Both the position numbers and the translations under genes were made by a program. This document shows positions 53,961 to 62,819 of a stretch of DNA of 64,000 nt, in pieces. Each line of letters opens with the position of its first letter. Within the stretch, counting starts at the first letter, position 1. The stretch is taken from positions 1 to 64,000 of the forward strand of contig NZ_VKDC01000005.1 in the NCBI RefSeq assembly GCF_007097395.1, written 5' to 3'. This DNA is from Fulvivirga sp. M361. Its GTDB lineage: Bacteria > Bacteroidota > Bacteroidia > Cytophagales > Cyclobacteriaceae. The notes under the pieces were generated by a model. It was not told the DNA's origin. It did not search any database and saw nothing but the letters and a program-made list of their open reading frames with translations.

Positions 53961-56900
53961 CCGTTGTGTGGTTTAATGGTAGTGTAAAATAGAAAATAGA
54001 TCCTTCTTTCAGCTTGCTTTCCACCCATACCTTTCCATGATGAAGATGAACAATTTCTTTGGAAATATTCAAGCCTATGCCCAGTCCGGATATTTTATTC
54101 TGATGTTCCGAAACCCTGTAAAATCGATCGAATACATTGTCTAAATCAGTCTCAGGAATACCAATACCAAAGTCCTGAACAGAGATCTCGACATAATCCA
54201 TTTTCTTTTTTAATGAAATAATCACCTCCTTCGACTCAGGAGAATATTTGATGGCATTGTTGATCAAATTTACCAGTACCTGCTCAACCCGTGCCTGGTC
54301 AGCGTGAACAAATACATTTTGCCTGCCAATTTCAGTATTGATCTTATGAGACTTTGATGTAACCTGCAGGTTGTCCACCACATTTTTAATGAGTGCTGTT
54401 ATTGACATCTGTGTTTTTTCCAGGGTAAGCTTACCCCTCTGTATCCTGGAGATATCCAGCAGATCAGAAACAAACTTCTCTAATTTCCGAACACTATTAT
54501 TCGTTTTTTCCAGGTAATTGGAGGCAAGGTCATCACCTGAATTTTCCAAATGTTCCTGCAAAAGCTGTGTATACGCCTTTACACTGGTGAGTGGCGTTTT
54601 CAACTCATGACTAGCCACTCCCATGAAATCATCTTTATTTTTCTGAGATATCTTTTGTTCATTTATATCGGTGCATGAAACCACAAGTTTTGAAAAGACA
54701 TCCTGGTCATCACGCATTGGAAGTGCATGGAGCATATGCCAGCAATACTCCCCATCCCAATTTTTAAATCGATATTCGCCTCTTACTCTTTTCCCTTCTG
54801 ACAGCGCCAAAGCCATCCTTTTCCTGAAGTCATTTTTTTCTTCAGGGTGTACACTTTCCTCAATAAAACCTAATTTTTTCACGGCCTCAAGCCCATAAAA
54901 CTTCAGTCCCGAATCATTCATAAATTCAATTTCACGTTGGGGCAACAATACCCATACATGCTGCGGAAGTGTCTCGGAGATCAGTCTCAAAAATTGCTCT
55001 TCTTCTTCTACTTTAAATCTCTTTTCAACCTGATTCGTCACATCTACTGCATGGGATATAATACTTTTAAACGGTTGGTCTTTTTCTATTATACTTCTGT
55101 AGGTGAAGTTGAAATACCGCGTCTCAACCTCTCCATTCCCTTTATAATCTATGACCGCAGCTACTTCTTTCCGGGTTATTCCCTTTCCGGTGGTTCGCAC
55201 TTTGAGCATTAAGTCCAGGAACCCCTGTTCTTCCACCTCCGGGAGTACTTTTGCCAATTGCCTGCCTGAAAGTTCCCTCTTGGGGAACAAGTTCTTGAAG
55301 CTTTTATTTGCATATGAGATCTTAAAGTCCTCACCGGAAAATATAGCGATCAGTTCAGGGGAATCATCAAACACTTTTTTCCAAAGCTTGCTCTGATCTT
55401 CCGCCTGATCGTAAGCTTGCTTTAACGCTATTTCGTACCTTTTTTTATCGGTAATATCGATAAAACTCAATGATACGTTCTCAATGAACTTGTTATTATC
55501 GCTCTCCACCGGCGTGTAATTGAACGCCAGGTACCGTTGCTGCCCTTTATTATCAATGACTTCCTGTTCAAAGGAAGTCTGCTTACCTTTTAATGCCTCT
55601 TGAAATCTTTTATGAAATTTCTGCAAATATTCACTTGGGAGAATATCAATATAGATAACCCCCTCCGTTAACCTGACATTGAATAACTCTTTGTATAAAC
55701 CAAAAGCATAATTATTGAATAACAGCACGTTATAATCTCGATTAATGAGAATAAAAGCCTGTTGTGTATTGTCTAATAAGCTTTTAAAATTATTTTGAGA
55801 TTTTTTAAGTACTACACTTTGTTCCTCGATTTTATGTGTAGCTGAGCGTAACTCGTTGTAAGCCACATTCAGTTCCTCGTTGGTAGCCTGAAGTTCTTCA
55901 TTAGAAGTCTCCAACTCTTCATTTGAAGCTTGTAATTCTTCATTTGAAGATTGTAGCTCTTCATTGAGAGACTGTAGTTCTTCGTTGGAAGTTTCCAATT
56001 CTTCCACCAGTGTATTCAGATGCTCCTTGGTAGTAGCCAGCTCATCTTCCAGTTCTGCAATAATAGGTCCGGCGTCCTTTGCGCTGTCTGACTCCATAGA
56101 ATCACGATGTGTATGATCGTTTTGATCAGCATTTTCAAAGGAAACAATAAAATAAGGCGATTTCGGTTTTGAATAAAGTGTAGGTTGCACTTTAAGGCGC
56201 GTGTATCTGACCTCATTTTCACGCTCCAGCTTCCTGTAATTACCTTTTACCATAGCCAGCGAATTATGAGCCATTCCAACCAGCGTTCGCAGGTCCAACC
56301 TCAAGTCTTTATGGATCAATTTAATAGCATTGAAATTAGGCGTGCCATGTTGCAAAGTGAGGTAGAAGCTCACATCCTTATTGATCTCGACAATATTTAA
56401 CCCATCATCCACAACGATATACGGATGCTCATACCCATTATAAAAAGTCTCCTTGACCATATCAGTGACGGTCATCACCTGGTTGAGGAGGTTTTTACTG
56501 GTTTTGGTCTTCCCAGAGCGCGCCATAGGTTGCAGCAGGGGAATATGTGAGACAGAAGAATCCGTTTGTCTTCGCCGGTAGATCTTATGCTTGAGATCCA
56601 CGGTCTCATATAGATTTTTAAACCTGCCGACTGTTTCTGATTTACCTAAAAAAAGTATGCCATTGGGTTCTAGTGTATAGTGAAAAAGTGGTAAAATTTG
56701 ATTTTGTAGGGCAGATTTAAAGTAGATCAACAGGTTTCTACAACTTACCATGTTTAACCTGAGGAAAGGTGGGTTAGAAGTAAGATCATGTTTTGAGAAC
56801 AGGATATATTTTTTTATTTCCTGGGATACAATGTATTCGTCGTTATGCTTGGTGAAATAGGTATTTTTAAAATACTCCGGCATATTTTTCACACTATTTG

Positions 56901-57996
56901 CCGTGTATTTTCCAATTCTGGCTTTGTTCAGTGGTGTTTTGTCAATATCTGTGGCAAAAATCTGGACTTGTTGTGGTTTTGGGGAGCCATTCTTTATGAG
57001 GTCATCAATGACCATGGCAATGGTATAAGCTTCCTCACCGGTAGCGCACCCCGGGACCCACACTCTAAAGTTCAAATCTGAAGGGTGTTCGCTCAAACTT
57101 TGTTTAAGGACTTCAGTAAGGTTTTCAATGGAGTCAGGGTTCCTGAAAAACTGGGTCACTCCAATTAAAAGATATAAAAACAATTGATCCAGCTCTTCCG
57201 GATTATCCTTCACCTCCAAAGCATAGTCTTCCAGTGAGGTATACCGCTTATCGTGAATACGTTTTTCCAACCTGCGATGAATGGTAGAAGTTTTATACCC
57301 GCTGAAGTCTGTTCCTGTTTTCTGATGAAGTAAATTTAAAATGCGTCTGACCGATTGGACCTCGTCCTGTGAGGCACTATTGAGTTCGTTCTCATTCAAA
57401 ATAGTGCTGCGATAATCATCATTCAGAAGCTTAGGTATCTCTTGCCCTATTTGGTCAGGACTAAGCACAAGATCGACCAGGTCTGATAAAATAGCTGAGT
57501 CAGGCATACCGGAGTAATTAGCCGTTTCCGGGTCCTGGGCTATGGTAAAGCCTCCATATTTTTTTATTTCCGAAATTCCCTGTGTGCCATCATGCCCTGT
57601 ACCCGAAATGATAACACCTATCACACTGCTTTTATAAGCTTTGGCTAAAGAGTGAAAGAGTTTATCGACACTTGGTTTTGGTCCTATCAGGCTTGGTTTT
57701 GAAAATTTGAACTTTCCACCTATCAATTGTACGTCCGTATCAGCCGGGCAGGTATAAATGAAATTAGGTTCTATGGCTAGCCCGTGTTTTGCCTCCATTA
57801 CATTCAGCCGGGTAGTTTTTTTTAACAGACTGACCAACATACTCTCATAGTTAGGACTGGTATGCTGTGCAATAATGATGGTAGTGTTACGAAGTGAATC
57901 AGGAAGCTCTTTCAGTATCGATTGCAAGGGTTCAAGTCCGCCGGCTGATGCCCCTATGGCCACAACTTGTTTCACCGCATATATACTTTTTGCCAT
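53938..57996 (-). CDS. CheB-CheR-PAS-histidine kinase fusion protein
   Basis: 1352 residues, all domains in one chain. CheB methylesterase (1-190) with catalytic triad S17 (GASAGG), H45 (AQHTSPN) and D136 (GTGHDG). CheR methyltransferase (about 215-480) with FSGYKTSTIHRRLEKRI and SAM loop VWVPGCATGEEAYTIAM. A long coiled-coil of NEEL heptads (about 660-715) is followed by three PAS domains (about 735-1105), HisKA (FMGVASHELKTPLTSVKAYTQLL) and HATPase (NLINNAIKYSPE, DFGIGIPETDLDNVFDRFYR, GLGIGLNISKEIV). It has no membrane segment. Such fusions exist in bacteria lacking chemotaxis arrays; what is methylated is unknown. The partner receiver gene overlaps its end. Confidence 0.95.
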   Translation of the reverse strand: MAKSIYAVKQVVAIGASAGGLEPLQSILKELPDSLRNTTIIIAQHTSPNYESMLVSLLKKTTRLNVMEAKHGLAIEPNFIYTCPADTDVQLIGGKFKFSKPSLIGPKPSVDKLFHSLAKAYKSSVIGVIISGTGHDGTQGISEIKKYGGFTIAQDPETANYSGMPDSAILSDLVDLVLSPDQIGQEIPKLLNDDYRSTILNENELNSASQDEVQSVRRILNLLHQKTGTDFSGYKTSTIHRRLEKRIHDKRYTSLEDYALEVKDNPEELDQLFLYLLIGVTQFFRNPDSIENLTEVLKQSLSEHPSDLNFRVWVPGCATGEEAYTIAMVIDDLIKNGSPKPQQVQIFATDIDKTPLNKARIGKYTANSVKNMPEYFKNTYFTKHNDEYIVSQEIKKYILFSKHDLTSNPPFLRLNMVSCRNLLIYFKSALQNQILPLFHYTLEPNGILFLGKSETVGRFKNLYETVDLKHKIYRRRQTDSSVSHIPLLQPMARSGKTKTSKNLLNQVMTVTDMVKETFYNGYEHPYIVVDDGLNIVEINKDVSFYLTLQHGTPNFNAIKLIHKDLRLDLRTLVGMAHNSLAMVKGNYRKLERENEVRYTRLKVQPTLYSKPKSPYFIVSFENADQNDHTHRDSMESDSAKDAGPIIAELEDELATTKEHLNTLVEELETSNEELQSLNEELQSSNEELQASNEELETSNEELQATNEELNVAYNELRSATHKIEEQSVVLKKSQNNFKSLLDNTQQAFILINRDYNVLLFNNYAFGLYKELFNVRLTEGVIYIDILPSEYLQKFHKRFQEALKGKQTSFEQEVIDNKGQQRYLAFNYTPVESDNNKFIENVSLSFIDITDKKRYEIALKQAYDQAEDQSKLWKKVFDDSPELIAIFSGEDFKISYANKSFKNLFPKRELSGRQLAKVLPEVEEQGFLDLMLKVRTTGKGITRKEVAAVIDYKGNGEVETRYFNFTYRSIIEKDQPFKSIISHAVDVTNQVEKRFKVEEEEQFLRLISETLPQHVWVLLPQREIEFMNDSGLKFYGLEAVKKLGFIEESVHPEEKNDFRKRMALALSEGKRVRGEYRFKNWDGEYCWHMLHALPMRDDQDVFSKLVVSCTDINEQKISQKNKDDFMGVASHELKTPLTSVKAYTQLLQEHLENSGDDLASNYLEKTNNSVRKLEKFVSDLLDISRIQRGKLTLEKTQMSITALIKNVVDNLQVTSKSHKINTEIGRQNVFVHADQARVEQVLVNLINNAIKYSPESKEVIISLKKKMDYVEISVQDFGIGIPETDLDNVFDRFYRVSEHQNKISGLGIGLNISKEIVHLHHGKVWVESKLKEGSIFYFTLPLNHTTDEENTAM
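55861..56010 (-). repeat. 21-bp tandem repeats coding NEEL heptads
   Basis: A run of near-identical 21-bp units inside the CheB-CheR-kinase gene encodes about seven copies of [S/T]NEELQx, a coiled-coil linker between CheR and the PAS domains. Recombination between units could change linker length in whole heptads. Confidence 0.8.
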
Positions 57997-58065
57997 AATA
58001 TCTAATACTGGTTCTTTTTGAGATTGTCAGAAAAGGCAAATATAAGATTACTAATAAATATACAC

Positions 58066-58086
58066 ATTATTAGTATTACTAATAAT
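58066..58086. promoter_or_regulatory. 21-bp palindrome with a third half-site, upstream of the CheB-CheR kinase
   Basis: ATTATTAGTA (58066-58075) and TACTAATAAT (58077-58086) are perfect inverted arms around one base. A further ATTACTAATAA copy is at 58047-58057, so the half-site occurs three times. It lies 50-90 bp upstream of the ATG at 57996, a typical operator position. The remainder of 57997-58369 is AT-rich and gene-free. Confidence 0.55.
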
Positions 58087-58369
58087 TACATTACTTTCGG
58101 CTAGTATCACTGACTATAAAGTTAAGTTTAGTAGCTAGTTATCTAAACATTCAATCCAAAATAAAAACGTATAAGGCATCATTTAGCCCCACACTCTTCC
58201 CATCATCAGACCTGTAAATACCTTACCACCAAGTATATCTATATCATCAGGATCACCACTAACCTCTCGTAAAAAGTTGCCATTTATCAATGAGATTGAT
58301 TGAGGCCATATTTCCACAAAATGTTGATAATAATAACCGCAATTCAACCTCAAGGACGGGTTAGGGTGG

Positions 58370-58402
58370 TTTTAGGGCTTCGGAATAGTTGTTGCCCTAA
58401 AA
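58370..58402 (+). promoter_or_regulatory. 5'-leader hairpin before the OmpA-TPR gene
   Basis: TTTTAGGGC (58370-58378) and GCCCTAAAA (58394-58402) form a perfect 9-bp stem with a 15-nt loop, 33 bp before the ATG at 58436. There is no T-run after it, so it looks like a leader structure or operator rather than a terminator. Confidence 0.4.
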
Positions 58403-58435
58403 AGCAAAAAGAATTGAAATTAAACCCATAATAGT

Positions 58436-60385
58436 ATGATACGGAAAATATTATCACTTCTATGCGGAGGGTTATGCTTTATCAGCTTACCTGGAATAGC
58501 ACAAAATCCGTCCGCAAAACTAGACTCAAAACCTTTAAGAGTCTATGGCGATAGCATAAAATTTGAGGCACAGATAACTGTACCAAAACATAAAGTATTC
58601 AAGAAAGAGGGAACCTATGTGATCATGCCTGAGTTGGGGGATCATAAGTTTGAACCCATTCGAATCCCATCTTCCGAATTAAACAATGCAGCCGTTAATG
58701 GTATTGCTATCACTATCAACTCCAGTGCACCTTTTGATGAAGATATGATAGGAAACGACCTGGAAATTGAACATGAATATGAGTATAAAAATGGTCGTAA
58801 AAATGTGGAATTCAGGGACATGGACGATCTGGCCGAATGTTGTATCACTACCGGAACGCTGTTTTCTTTAAACGGACAATATGAACTCATGCAATTTGAT
58901 TACCGTCCCGCTGTTCAGGTACCATTAAAGGTAGTAGCTCAAATTAATTTCCCGCTTGATGTAGCCAAATTTTCTTCCACAGAATCAACTGAGGCTGTTA
59001 ATGAAATCGGTAGATACATAAAAAAATACCCTACCTCCAGCATAAAGATCAAAGGGTTTGCTTCTCCGGAAGGTACCATGGCAAGAAATAAAGAATTAGC
59101 AGGAGCCCGGGCTCAGGCCGTGAAAACCTGGTTAGTGGAAGAACTGGATAAAAAAGGCTATAGTCCCTACTTCAATGCCGATAACATAAAAGTAACAAGT
59201 GAGCAAGAAGACTGGAAAGGATTTGAATATGTATTAACTCAATCTGACTTAAGCCCGGAAAAACAAGAGGCTGTTATGGACGCCTTAAATTCTGATCTTT
59301 CAGCTGCCGATAAGGAAAAAGCTGTACTGGCCGCTTTAGGTGGTGCGGAAAATGCTGAAAAATACCTCATGCCCCTAAGACGAACCACTGTTGTTGTGTC
59401 CGATAAATATGCCAGTCGTTCAGGATATTCTCCATATGAAATAGACTCCATTAATTCAAAGTTCTCAAAAGGTGACCTGACCTTATCGGCTATGCGGGAC
59501 ATCTACACGCAGGAAGAAATGTTACAGGCTTCACAACGAACGAAAGCCAAAGCCGGTAAGTTGACCTTACTAAGTAGTTTTTATAAGACTTATCCGGCTG
59601 ATGTAAGGGCCTACAGTAACCTGGGAGCATTAACTGCTGTAGACATGCATCGATTCGATGTGGTAGGTGGTGACGATGCACTCGTAGGGATAGGTTTTGA
59701 TCGCGACATGGTAGACATTGACGAGGAAGTTGACCTGGATGAAGGTAAGTTAAAATACAAGTACAAATACAAAGAAGAAGATATAAAAAACGGTGAAAAA
59801 TTGAAGTTTAAAATAAAAGAGGACCTGGCTGATGCTGAAGTGCTTCTAATGAAAGCATATCACAACGATACGGAAAACTTTGTAGCGCTTAACAACTTAG
59901 GCGCACACTACTTGACCGTAGGTGAGTACGCCAAAGCCAAAGAATATCTTGATAAATCCGCCCGATATCAGGACAGCGACGGTGTAAACTATAATCTGGG
60001 TGTTTACCACGCCAGAATGGGGAATTACAAAAAGGCGAGTGAACATTTCAGTAAAGCCTCTAAAGTTGAGAATATAGAATACAACAGAGGCTTGGCTAAA
60101 TTGATGACCAACGATAACAAAGGCGCATTAAAAGACTTTCAAACTTTTTCTGAAAATAATTCGGAATATGCTCTGGGGCATTATCTGACAGCCGTTGCCG
60201 CAGCCCGGGTGGGTGATATTGAAGCAATGGTGTATGGATTAGAGTATGCCATGAACAGAAACCAGCGCTTAAGTGACATCGCATCTGAAGACTTGGAATT
60301 CCGGGATTATTGGAACGATAAACGTTTCAAGGATGCAGCGGATGACGACTTTACCGAAACCGCAAAAATAGAGGTTAAAGAATAA
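58436..60385 (+). CDS. OmpA-domain protein with C-terminal TPR repeats
   Basis: 649 residues. Signal peptide (LSLLCGGLCFISLPGIAQ). Residues about 30-160 are beta-rich (KLDSKPLRVYGDSIKFEAQITVPKHKVFKKEGTYVIMPEL). An OmpA-like domain follows (about 165-310: VAQINFPLDVAKFSSTESTEAVNEIGRYI, SSIKIKGFASPEGTMARNKELAGARAQAVKTWL). The C-terminal ~280 residues carry TPR-like helices (FVALNNLGAHYLTVGEYAKAKEYLDKSARYQD, GVNYNLGVYHARMGNYKKASEHFSKASKVE). This OmpA-plus-TPR layout is common in Bacteroidota periplasmic proteins. Function is unknown; peptidoglycan binding is probable. Confidence 0.85.
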   Translation: MIRKILSLLCGGLCFISLPGIAQNPSAKLDSKPLRVYGDSIKFEAQITVPKHKVFKKEGTYVIMPELGDHKFEPIRIPSSELNNAAVNGIAITINSSAPFDEDMIGNDLEIEHEYEYKNGRKNVEFRDMDDLAECCITTGTLFSLNGQYELMQFDYRPAVQVPLKVVAQINFPLDVAKFSSTESTEAVNEIGRYIKKYPTSSIKIKGFASPEGTMARNKELAGARAQAVKTWLVEELDKKGYSPYFNADNIKVTSEQEDWKGFEYVLTQSDLSPEKQEAVMDALNSDLSAADKEKAVLAALGGAENAEKYLMPLRRTTVVVSDKYASRSGYSPYEIDSINSKFSKGDLTLSAMRDIYTQEEMLQASQRTKAKAGKLTLLSSFYKTYPADVRAYSNLGALTAVDMHRFDVVGGDDALVGIGFDRDMVDIDEEVDLDEGKLKYKYKYKEEDIKNGEKLKFKIKEDLADAEVLLMKAYHNDTENFVALNNLGAHYLTVGEYAKAKEYLDKSARYQDSDGVNYNLGVYHARMGNYKKASEHFSKASKVENIEYNRGLAKLMTNDNKGALKDFQTFSENNSEYALGHYLTAVAAARVGDIEAMVYGLEYAMNRNQRLSDIASEDLEFRDYWNDKRFKDAADDDFTETAKIEVKE

Positions 60386-60398
60386 GAACCAGATACTG

Positions 60399-60425
60399 GC
60401 CAGGGGTCCGGAAAAAGTCCCTGGC
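60399..60425 (+). terminator. Hairpin after the OmpA-TPR gene
   Basis: GCCAGGG (60399-60405) pairs with CCCTGGC (60419-60425), 14 bp after the stop codon. The poly-U tail is weak, so it may only attenuate read-through into the hemerythrin gene. Confidence 0.45.
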
Positions 60426-60461
60426 TATATTAAAATCATACCCTACTGAAAAAAAAATCAC

Positions 60462-60905
60462 ATGAATATATTCGAGGCTATAAGAGAAGATCATGAGAAG
60501 CAACGCACGTTAGTCAATTTCTTAGTGAAAACTCATGGGGATACTGAAGAACGAAAAGAACTGTTCAATACGCTGAAATTTGCATTGAAAGATCATGCTG
60601 ACGCTGAAGAAAAGTTTTTTTACGCACCACTGATCAAAAGTGACCTGACTCAGGACAAGGCAAGACATGGTATTGCGGAACATCATGAAATTGATGAAAT
60701 ACTGGCAGAATTGGATAAAACCGACATGAGTTCTCCACAATGGCTGACACTCGCGAAAAAATTAAAAAAAGAAGTCGAACACCATTTGGATGAAGAGGAA
60801 CATGGGATCTTTCAAATGGCGGGAAAAGTACTCACGGATGATCAAAAGATATTACTTGCTGAGAAATTTAATAAAGCACGCAAACATACTTCTGACGTAG
60901 ATTAA
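60462..60905 (+). CDS. Hemerythrin HHE-domain protein
   Basis: 147 residues, a four-helix HHE cation-binding fold. Probable iron ligands: H11 (IREDHEKQ), the H/E pair in LKDHADAEEKFFY, H73-type residues in GIAEHHEIDEIL, and HHLDEEEHGIF near the end. Bacterial hemerythrins bind O2 or NO, or help repair iron-sulfur clusters. There is a strong terminator after the gene. Transcribed alone or with the OmpA-TPR gene. Confidence 0.93.
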   Translation: MNIFEAIREDHEKQRTLVNFLVKTHGDTEERKELFNTLKFALKDHADAEEKFFYAPLIKSDLTQDKARHGIAEHHEIDEILAELDKTDMSSPQWLTLAKKLKKEVEHHLDEEEHGIFQMAGKVLTDDQKILLAEKFNKARKHTSDVD

Positions 60906-60931
60906 CTGAAAATAACAACTGTTTAGAAATA

Positions 60932-60974
60932 AAAAATGAGCGGTCTTTTTCGCTGGAAAAGACCGCTCATTTTT
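60932..60974 (+). terminator. Strong Rho-independent terminator after the hemerythrin gene
   Basis: An 18-bp perfect stem, 60932-60949 with 60957-60974, around a seven-base loop. It contains GAGCGGTC/GACCGCTC and is flanked by A- and T-runs, so it can work in both directions. Confidence 0.9.
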
Positions 60975-61371
60975 ATATTATACCTTCACCCGGGTTTTTC
61001 CTTCATTTGTCCTATTACTTAATACATCAAATTCTATTATTTTCTTACCCGCTTTAACGTATTCAGCAGGTACCTAGAAAATAATTTGATCATTACAGAA
61101 GTTGACATTTTTACGGCACTATTTCCTGTTGCTTTCGTTTTAAGTTGCGCATGATAATTTTATAACTGACCGTCTCGGGCACCTTCAATAACTAACGTTG
61201 AGTTACTGTGCCAAAGTTCCACGCAAAGTGGTGTTAATTCCACAATTCATAACTTATTGATAGGTAACGATTCTAAAAAAACTGCTCTTATGCTCAAATT
61301 TCAATGATCATTTCAAATCCATTCAATTGGCACAATTTGAGCATATACTTTTTGAGCTAACCCTTAATCCT
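60975..61371. promoter_or_regulatory. Long gene-free leader of the DUF2267 gene with an 11-bp inverted repeat
   Basis: No gene fits. ATGCTCAAATT (61290-61300) and AATTTGAGCAT (61334-61344) are perfect inverted arms 33 bp apart; the right arm covers the -12 part of the sigma54-type element at 61328-61343. Binding of a protein to, or pairing of, the arms would mask the promoter. Confidence 0.45.
61328..61343 (+). promoter_or_regulatory. sigma54-type -24/-12 promoter of the DUF2267 gene
   Basis: TGGCACAATTTGAGCA: GG (61329-61330), ten bases, then GC (61341-61342), and TGGCAC matches the -24 consensus. It lies 30 bp before the ATG at 61372. No TTCTACA site was found upstream of this one. Confidence 0.6.
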
Positions 61372-61797
61372 ATGAATACCCATCAAATTACCAAAGTTGA
61401 TCACATTAATCGTATCCAACAGGCCATGGGCCATGGTCAAAGAGAAGATACACGGAAAGCCATCGGACGCGTAATGCACGTTCTTAGAGATATGCTCCCT
61501 GAAAAAGACGCATACACGCTCACGTACACCCTACCCTCAGACTTGTTGATCATTTACCTGTCCGCCTGGCCTTATAAAGGTGCCAATGAGGATATCAAAC
61601 ACCTTGATGAAATGGTCAGGAAAGTAAAAGAGAAAGACGCCCTGAAAACCAACAGCATTTTGCTTACTGAAATTGACGCCTTGCAGTGCACATTACTTGT
61701 GCTGGAAACCTTAGAGAAAGAGGTGGGTATTCTATCACTACTGCCCACTTCTATCCAGCTCGAAGTTCGACACGCCCTAATACACTCAGCCGCCTAA
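61372..61797 (+). CDS. DUF2267 domain-containing protein
   Basis: 141 residues from the ATG at 61372; a TTG-started extension to 61327 would begin inside the promoter element. The DUF2267 pattern is QAMGHGQREDTRKAIGRVMHVLRDMLPEKDAYTLTYTLPSDLLIIYLSAWPYKG followed by a second helical half. DUF2267 proteins are helical and of unknown function, often found with stress genes. The stop is 10 bp before the next gene, so the two are co-transcribed. Confidence 0.85.
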   Translation: MNTHQITKVDHINRIQQAMGHGQREDTRKAIGRVMHVLRDMLPEKDAYTLTYTLPSDLLIIYLSAWPYKGANEDIKHLDEMVRKVKEKDALKTNSILLTEIDALQCTLLVLETLEKEVGILSLLPTSIQLEVRHALIHSAA

Positions 61798-61807
61798 TAA
61801 TTCTGAA

Positions 61808-62242
61808 ATGTTAAGGATCTACGATATGTCACAATTTAACCGACAGGTAAATAAGTTGCTGGACTTGCTTTACACCTCCGCTTATTCTTACAAAGAATGG
61901 AGCGTACATATGTCGAACCCAAAACTCATCACTACTTTTACTAACCTTTCTACGCGCCGAAAACTTCTGGCCCGGGAAATTGAACAGACACTTTCACAAG
62001 AAAGTATTCCGGTATGTAAGATCATAGAAAATACACCTCGTCACGCTTTTTTCAATAAACGAGAAGGTGAAGAGACAATACATCATTTCAGTATAATGGA
62101 TTCAACCATCGCGAAGCAATACACCATTGTTAGTCGCAATAATAGCTGCTCAAAAGACTTACGTGTCCTCATCCATGAGCATCAAAGTAATCTGCTGGCC
62201 GATCAAAAAGAACTTAACAGCCAGGTATTCCAGAAAATATAG
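61808..62242 (+). CDS. Helical-bundle protein, possibly DUF2383-like (ferritin-like)
   Basis: 144 residues, predicted all-helical: FNRQVNKLLDLLYTSAYSYKEWSVHMSNPKLITTFTNLSTRRKLLAREIEQTLSQ, then DSTIAKQYTIVSRNNSCSKDLRVLIHEHQSNLLADQKELNSQV. The spacing resembles the PA2169/DUF2383 four-helix family (a ferritin-like fold), but metal ligands are not clear. It is the second gene of the DUF2267 transcript. Confidence 0.55.
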   Translation: MLRIYDMSQFNRQVNKLLDLLYTSAYSYKEWSVHMSNPKLITTFTNLSTRRKLLAREIEQTLSQESIPVCKIIENTPRHAFFNKREGEETIHHFSIMDSTIAKQYTIVSRNNSCSKDLRVLIHEHQSNLLADQKELNSQVFQKI

Positions 62243-62262
62243 CGTTTAGCTATCTTATAATA

Positions 62263-62643
62263 TCAGTCAGACGGCCAACGATAAATGTTCGTAACAGCAA
62301 GGTTAATTAGGAATACGTGTTTGTCCGTCTCTTTGGTCTCGAACCAGTTTCCGTTGTTTTCATTCCAGAGTTTAGCAGCCAGCTCATCATCTTCTTCCAC
62401 TGATGCTTCCCCGGAAACCGCCAGAAAAAGTTCCTGTTCTGTATCTTGTACGGTAAGAACGAGGTTAGGTCTCCGCTCTAACTCACTCGCTATAACATTT
62501 TCCAGATAAGTAAATAACCTGATCTCTGAAGCCGATACGGATTGTATCATGGCTACACCCATGGTAAGACTGCCATCATCCGCCAGGTAGGTGATCATAC
62601 CCATTTTGGACATGACCAATTGGATCCTTAATTCTTCATTCAT
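62263..62643 (-). CDS. Pyridoxamine-5'-phosphate-oxidase-like general stress protein
   Basis: 126 residues from the ATG at 62641-62643; the extension to 62742 crosses a promoter-like element. The split-barrel FMN-binding pattern is MGMITYLADDGSLTMGVAMIQSV, IRLFTYLENVIASELERRPNLVLTVQDTEQELFLAVSGEASV and AKLWNENNGNWFE. It belongs to the general-stress-protein PNPOx-like group, which bind flavin and rarely oxidise PNP. It is divergent from the L,D-transpeptidase gene across a 259-bp region with a shared palindrome. Confidence 0.85.
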   Translation of the reverse strand: MNEELRIQLVMSKMGMITYLADDGSLTMGVAMIQSVSASEIRLFTYLENVIASELERRPNLVLTVQDTEQELFLAVSGEASVEEDDELAAKLWNENNGNWFETKETDKHVFLINLAVTNIYRWPSD

Positions 62644-62669
62644 AGTACCTAATTTAATAATGTAGGTAA

Positions 62670-62685
62670 TGTTAAAATCGTGCCA
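62670..62685 (-). promoter_or_regulatory. Possible -24/-12 element of the PNPOx-like gene
   Basis: The minus strand reads TGGCACGATTTTAACA. The -24 block TGGCACG is a full match to the sigma54 consensus, while the -12 block is TAACA instead of TTGCA. It lies 27 bp before the start codon. Confidence 0.4.
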
Positions 62686-62801
62686 TAGCCTGTTTTTTTT
62701 TCTACTATAAGAGACAGGTATGTGAAAGTATAACCTATCCATGCCATCACGAAACAGGATAGAATGTTATGGAAAATAACACTACAAGTTGAGTATTTTT
62801 T

Positions 62802-62819
62802 TCTACGTGGCGACGTAGA
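62802..62819. promoter_or_regulatory. TCTACGT-GGCG-ACGTAGA palindrome in a divergent promoter region
   Basis: Perfect 7-bp arms preceded by a T-run, exactly as at 29175-29192 but with G/C in the centre. It is 126 bp from the -24 element of the PNPOx gene and about 50 bp from a weak one (TTGGTACTTTATTTTCT, 62858-62874) before the L,D-transpeptidase, so one site could control both genes. Confidence 0.5.
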
